Assembly: GCF_042677865.1 (NCBI RefSeq)
Contig: NZ_JBHUDD010000047.1
Location: 23,851 to 87,850, forward strand
Origin: Lutimaribacter salitolerans
GTDB taxonomy: Bacteria; Pseudomonadota; Alphaproteobacteria; Rhodobacterales; Rhodobacteraceae
Length of the DNA: 64,000 nucleotides
Reading direction: 5' to 3'
Positions 60,951-64,000 of the stretch are shown here, one piece after another. The translations under genes and the position numbers were made by a program. How positions within the stretch are numbered: the first letter of the stretch is position 1; each line of letters starts with the position of its first letter. The notes under the pieces are model-generated. The model searched no databases, had not been told where the DNA came from, and saw only the letters and a list, made by a program, of their open reading frames with translations.

Positions 60951-61976
60951 CTACAGCGGACGCAGCGTGTCGCCGCGTTCGATCGTGGGCGCCAGTGTCA
61001 CGATACGCTCGACCGCCCGCACCGGGTCAGCGGTGCGCGCCACGATGATTTCGGCGGCGCGACGACCGATCTCGTCGCGGCAGGCATCCATCGTGGCCAG
61101 ACGGCGCGGCAGCCCGTGCAGCAGGTCGACCCCGTTGAACCCGGCCAGCCCGATCTGCCCCGGAATGTCATAGCCCTGCTCCAGCAGCCACAGCAGCCCG
61201 CCTGCGCCGATCAGGTCGTTCGAGTAGTACAGGAAATCCAGATCCGGACTGCGCGCCATCATCGCCGCCGTCAGTTCGCGCCCCTTGGACAGCGCGGATC
61301 CACCGGAATAGAACTCCTGATCCGCCACTTCGATGCCCGCGCGCGCCAAAGCCTGCGTGAACCCTTCGAAGCGTTTGCGCGCCCGGTGGTCCAGCGCCAT
61401 CTTGGTGCCCATGAACCCGATCCGGCGATAGCCGGCCCTGACAATGGCCTCGCCCATCTCGCGCCCGGCCCGGCGGTGGCTGATGCCCACCATCGCATCC
61501 ACCGGCGTGCCGTCGGTATCCATGATCTCGACCACCGGAATGCCGCTGGCCCGCAGCATGGCGCGCGAGGCATCCGAATGCTCGACCCCGGCAAGGATGA
61601 TGCCCGACGGACGCCAGGAAAGCATCTCGTACAGCACCTTTTCCTCTTTCTCGGGCAGGTAATCGGTGATGCCCACAACGGGTTGCAGCGGCGTGTCTTC
61701 CAGAACGCGGTTGATGCCGGTCATCACCTCGGGGAACACCATGTTCGACATCGACGGGATGATCACCGCCACAAGGTTCACGCGCTGACTGGCCAGCGAC
61801 CCGGCGATGCGGTTGGGCACATATCCCAGCGCCTTGGCCGCGCGCAGCACCTTTTCGCGGGTGGCGTCGCTGACATCGCCCCGATTGCGCAGCACGCGGC
61901 TGACGGTCATCTCCGACACGCCCGATGCCTCGGACACGTCACGCAGGGTCAGAGGGCGGTTGAGCGGTCGCGACAC
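60951..61976 (-). CDS. LacI-family transcriptional regulator
   Basis: A 341-residue regulator. The N-terminal helix-turn-helix LTLRDVSEASGVSEMTVSRVLRNRGDVSDATREKVLRAA is of the GntR/IdnR-like LacI type, followed by the hinge GYVPNRIAGSLASQR and a periplasmic-binding-like domain. The sugar effector and targets are not in the window. It is the last typical chromosomal gene before the tRNA. Confidence 0.93.
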   Translation of the reverse strand: MSRPLNRPLTLRDVSEASGVSEMTVSRVLRNRGDVSDATREKVLRAAKALGYVPNRIAGSLASQRVNLVAVIIPSMSNMVFPEVMTGINRVLEDTPLQPVVGITDYLPEKEEKVLYEMLSWRPSGIILAGVEHSDASRAMLRASGIPVVEIMDTDGTPVDAMVGISHRRAGREMGEAIVRAGYRRIGFMGTKMALDHRARKRFEGFTQALARAGIEVADQEFYSGGSALSKGRELTAAMMARSPDLDFLYYSNDLIGAGGLLWLLEQGYDIPGQIGLAGFNGVDLLHGLPRRLATMDACRDEIGRRAAEIIVARTADPVRAVERIVTLAPTIERGDTLRPL

Positions 61977-62029
61977 GTCCGGGGGATCCTGTCATTTGAA
62001 TATGGTAGTCCTAGCGCGAACCTCGGCAC

Positions 62030-62058
62030 TTGTTCAAGCATCCGGGCACGGCTAAAAC
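62030..62058 (+). promoter_or_regulatory. Promoter of the tRNA-Arg gene
   Basis: TTGTTC (62030-62035) and TAAAAC (62053-62058) are spaced 17 bp apart, and the -10 ends 9 bp before the mature tRNA. Confidence 0.6.
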
Positions 62059-62067
62059 CCAAAGCGT

Positions 62068-62144
62068 GGCCCCGTGGCTCAACTGGATAGAGCAGCCCCC
62101 TCCTAAGGGGCAGGTTGCAGGTTCGAATCCTGCCGGGGTCACCA
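62068..62144 (+). tRNA. tRNA-Arg (anticodon CCU)
   Basis: A 77-nt cloverleaf. The acceptor GGCCCCG pairs with CGGGGTC (one G-U), the anticodon stem GCCCC/GGGGC encloses CTCCTAA with anticodon CCT, the T-arm is GCAGG-TTCGAAT-CCTGC, and CCA is encoded. It reads AGG codons. Plasmid-type genes begin 300 bp downstream, and tRNA-Arg 3' ends are common integration sites. Confidence 0.95.
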
Positions 62145-62446
62145 AACCTGCCAATAAATACAATGACTTGCGGGAATTCAAATCCTGCATCGTGCAGGAT
62201 TGCGCAGGATTTTGCGGCTTTTTTCCGCGAACATGCAGAGAACATCTCTACAAAACCTCTACAGTCAGATTTGACTAGAGTCGGTTCTCTCCTGCCAATC
62301 AAACAGAAAAATCCCGGTTCGGCGGCAACCGAAACCGGGATCAAATCTAAAGTAAAAGCCTCCAGCTTACCCCGACACCCTACCGCAAATCTTGACGTTG
62401 AAGCAACCTGCAATCAAGGCGGCAAACTGCTGCCGGGCGGTGCGTC
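62145..62446. other. tRNA-to-repC junction, 302 bp, with stem-loops
   Basis: No gene. AATCCTGCA-TCG-TGCAGGATT is a perfect 9-bp stem, followed by related GCAGGATT copies that echo the tRNA T-arm (AATCCTGC). GCGG-CTTTTTT-CCGC comes next. The AT-rich content contrasts with the DNA to the left. This is a plausible attachment-site scar or replication-control region. Confidence 0.55.
62303..62341 (-). terminator. Minus-strand terminator opposing repC
   Basis: Read on the minus strand, a 12-bp stem (62341-62329 with 62322-62311, one bulged base, 6-nt loop) is followed by TTTTCTGTTT. It lies 105 bp upstream of the repC start and would end an RNA made antisense to the repC leader. Confidence 0.6.
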
Positions 62447-63535
62447 ATGAGTGTTCGGTTGACCCACAACGGCTTGCCTGCCGACATGCCATCTTACCGA
62501 CTGAAGTTTTTTCTACAGCAGGCGAGGATTGTTCTCGGCCTGTCGAGTGGCGCGCTCAGGTATCTCGAATTCGCGATAGATAACTGCCAGCCGTCCGATT
62601 TCCGGGAGGGCAGGATTTGCGCCATCTGGTATTCGCTGGAGCGGCTTGCCGCTCTCCTTGGATTGTCAAAGCGCCAGATTGCCAGAATTGAAGCTGAACT
62701 GGTTGGTGCTGGCCTGATCAAACGCACTTATCCCGATCGAAAAAGCCGCTCCGGTGATCGTGTTGATGGTGTGATCAAGCGTGCAGCGGGCATCAACCTG
62801 GCCCCGCTTATCGAAAAGGCGGAGTACATTCGGCTGCTTGTCAGCCGTCAGATGCAGGCCGATGAAGACCGCGAGCGGTTGCGCGAGCATATTCAGGGCC
62901 TCTTTCTGCAGATACGAGATTTGGACGACGCGGATGCCGATGAGGCAGCGACCTGCATTCTGCCGCGTCGTCGGCCCAACGAGCTGAGCGACATCAAAAA
63001 AATGCAGGAGGTGGCCGAGGCGCTGGAAGCCGTACTTGCAGATTTTTCGACAGTTGCCGGACAGCCAGAGAAGACCGTCGAGTCGGACAAAAATGTCCGT
63101 CTCAATATGAATGAAGAAAAGAAAAATAAAACTCGTATCGCCGAGAAGCCAAGGGAGGAGGGGCGGTTGAACACCAGCCCGGCCCATGCCCGGCTTTTGG
63201 CTGGTCCACAGCTGGGCGAGTACATTGATCTGTACGCCTGTGGTGCTCCGCCGGATTGGCAGGCTGTCACGCGAGCGGCGCATGATCGGGCATATGAGCT
63301 GGGCGTCTCCAGCCGTTTGTGGCGAGAGAGATGCACACAGCTTGGCGAGGCGAGGACTGCGCTTTGCCTGATCGTGGCAGATCGAAATTCGCAGCGAGAT
63401 GGGCCTTTTGGACGGAAGAACGCAGCCGCTTCCTTTGCAGGGATGGCCCGAAAAGAGGCCAGACAGATTGCCGTTCTCGACGGCTTGGTCGGAGAGCTGA
63501 CACATGCGTTGCTCCGGTCAGGAGGCAACCTATGA
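62447..63535 (+). CDS. RepC-like plasmid replication initiator
   Basis: A 362-residue protein resembling RepC of alphaproteobacterial plasmids. The N-terminal helix-turn-helix region (LGLSSGALRYLEFAIDN...LAALLGLSKRQIARIEAELVGAGLIKR), the GDRVDGVIKRAAGINLAPLIEKA block and the DRERLREHIQGLFLQIRDL helix follow RepC order. The C-terminal GVSSRLWRERCTQLGEARTALCLIVADR also fits. repA and repB are absent upstream, where a tRNA lies instead. Base composition is less GC-rich than the chromosome. Confidence 0.8.
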   Translation: MSVRLTHNGLPADMPSYRLKFFLQQARIVLGLSSGALRYLEFAIDNCQPSDFREGRICAIWYSLERLAALLGLSKRQIARIEAELVGAGLIKRTYPDRKSRSGDRVDGVIKRAAGINLAPLIEKAEYIRLLVSRQMQADEDRERLREHIQGLFLQIRDLDDADADEAATCILPRRRPNELSDIKKMQEVAEALEAVLADFSTVAGQPEKTVESDKNVRLNMNEEKKNKTRIAEKPREEGRLNTSPAHARLLAGPQLGEYIDLYACGAPPDWQAVTRAAHDRAYELGVSSRLWRERCTQLGEARTALCLIVADRNSQRDGPFGRKNAAASFAGMARKEARQIAVLDGLVGELTHALLRSGGNL

Positions 63536-63678
63536 ACTACCCTCGTTGGCCTTCAGAGAAAGAGAGCAAGGTTACGCATGTGGCTACGCGACATGCACCT
63601 TGGAAGGGAATGGGCAGGCCCTTTCCCCTTCACCCCAAGCCCGGCGCGCGGAGCGCGTCAGGTGGCTGGTATGAGTAA
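63532..63678 (+). CDS. Small ORF (48 residues) between repC and mobC
   Basis: It starts in an ATGA overlap with the repC stop and has AGGAGG 6 nt upstream (63521-63526), so translation is likely. The product begins MNYPRWPSEKESKVTHV and is basic, with no recognised domain. Its end overlaps the mobC start by 8 bp. Confidence 0.5.
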   Translation: MNYPRWPSEKESKVTHVATRHAPWKGMGRPFPLHPKPGARSASGGWYE

Positions 63679-63937
63679 CCGAGAGCCAAAACCGCGTTTG
63701 GTGCGTGATCTGGTCCTGCGTGTTCGCTGCACGGAGGAGGAGCGTTCTGCGTGGCTGCTCAAGGCCCGCGCCCAAGAGCGATCCTTTTCGGATTATGCTC
63801 GTCACGTCCTGTCCGCTGAGCCGATTCAGCGGCGGGCGCGACCACCGGAGGTCGATCCCGTGCTGCTAGCGGCGGTTGGGCGCGCGGGCAATAACCTCAA
63901 CCAAATCGCTCGGGCCATTGTAGCGCGACAAACTTGA
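63671..63937 (+). CDS. mobC: MobC-like mobilization (relaxosome) protein, short C-terminus
   Basis: An 88-residue protein with the ribbon-helix-helix-like start RDLVLRVRCTEEERSAWLLKARAQERSFSDYARHVL and the MobC signature VGRAGNNLNQIARA (about 69-82). It then ends abruptly (IVARQT), whereas typical MobC continues for 20-40 residues. Either this is a natural short form or the tail is lost to a frameshift. A relaxase gene would be expected to the right of the window. Confidence 0.72.
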   Translation: MSNREPKPRLVRDLVLRVRCTEEERSAWLLKARAQERSFSDYARHVLSAEPIQRRARPPEVDPVLLAAVGRAGNNLNQIARAIVARQT

Positions 63938-64000
63938 TGAGAAGAGCGCGTCAATCAGGATGAGAATCCTTGGTCGCGACGCTTGAGAAGATGCCGCCCT

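Overview
The window looks like chromosomal DNA of a GC-rich alphaproteobacterium, most likely a marine Rhodobacterales (Roseobacter-group) species. The main clues are the rnhB-ccrM pair with GANTC sites between the genes, an Irr-box-controlled mbfA iron exporter, PhoX phosphatase, PuuD urate hydroxylase, and PIM-like acyl-CoA genes. A degenerate intergenic element of a kind I associate with Rhodobacterales also occurs three times. Genes are packed tightly, with many ATGA or TGATG stop/start overlaps. Two single ambiguous bases (2897, 11840) mark a draft assembly. No rRNA, CRISPR array or insertion sequence was found.

Layout, left to right. 2-2686: the end of an NMT1/THI5-type ABC uptake operon. 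2931-4618: amtB-glnK nitrogen genes. 4880-11739: a class A penicillin-binding protein, Mla lipid-transport proteins and a type I secretion pair. 11909-14666: RidA, GDPD, a FemAB/GNAT-like protein and pterin dehydratase. 14704-19658: acetoacetyl-CoA synthetase, Prx5, an FAD reductase, RsmD and a YcxB-like protein. 19677-25426: map-sfsA, then a methyltransferase/TetR pair and a four-gene overlapping operon that ends in an OmpA-like protein. 25433-27724: a rhodanese/persulfide dioxygenase operon and a LysR regulator. 27823-32247: PuuD, MbfA, TetR, an NYN-LOTUS protein and an SGNH hydrolase. 32548-36668: pnp and phoX. 36923-39959: an L,D-transpeptidase and a RimB/RimK/AstE-like trio. 40088-42469: a 1-Cys peroxiredoxin and an aldehyde dehydrogenase. 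42600-48503: RluA, a methyltransferase and a beta-oxidation operon. 48629-51835: the zinc uptake locus znuBC-zur / znuA. 51902-56911: an alcohol dehydrogenase and a glucosylglycerate synthesis/recycling locus. 57019-61976: a YghU-type GST, CcrM, RNase HII, two small secreted proteins and a LacI regulator. 62068-64000: tRNA-Arg(CCU), followed at once by plasmid-derived genes (a RepC-like initiator, a 48-codon ORF and mobC) with AT-richer composition. This reads as the edge of an integrated mobilizable element.

Several loci form coherent units. The GpgS synthase and its HAD phosphatase would make glucosylglycerate, and the convergent GH13_18 enzyme is well placed to break it down by phosphorolysis. 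The zinc locus carries its own Fur-family repressor and two candidate Zur sites between the divergent arms. Two nearly identical ICE-type palindromes precede mbfA and a 1-Cys peroxiredoxin, which suggests joint Irr control of iron export and peroxide removal. A two-half-site Pho-box-like element precedes phoX. Functions come from recognising protein families and motifs by eye; no database search was possible.
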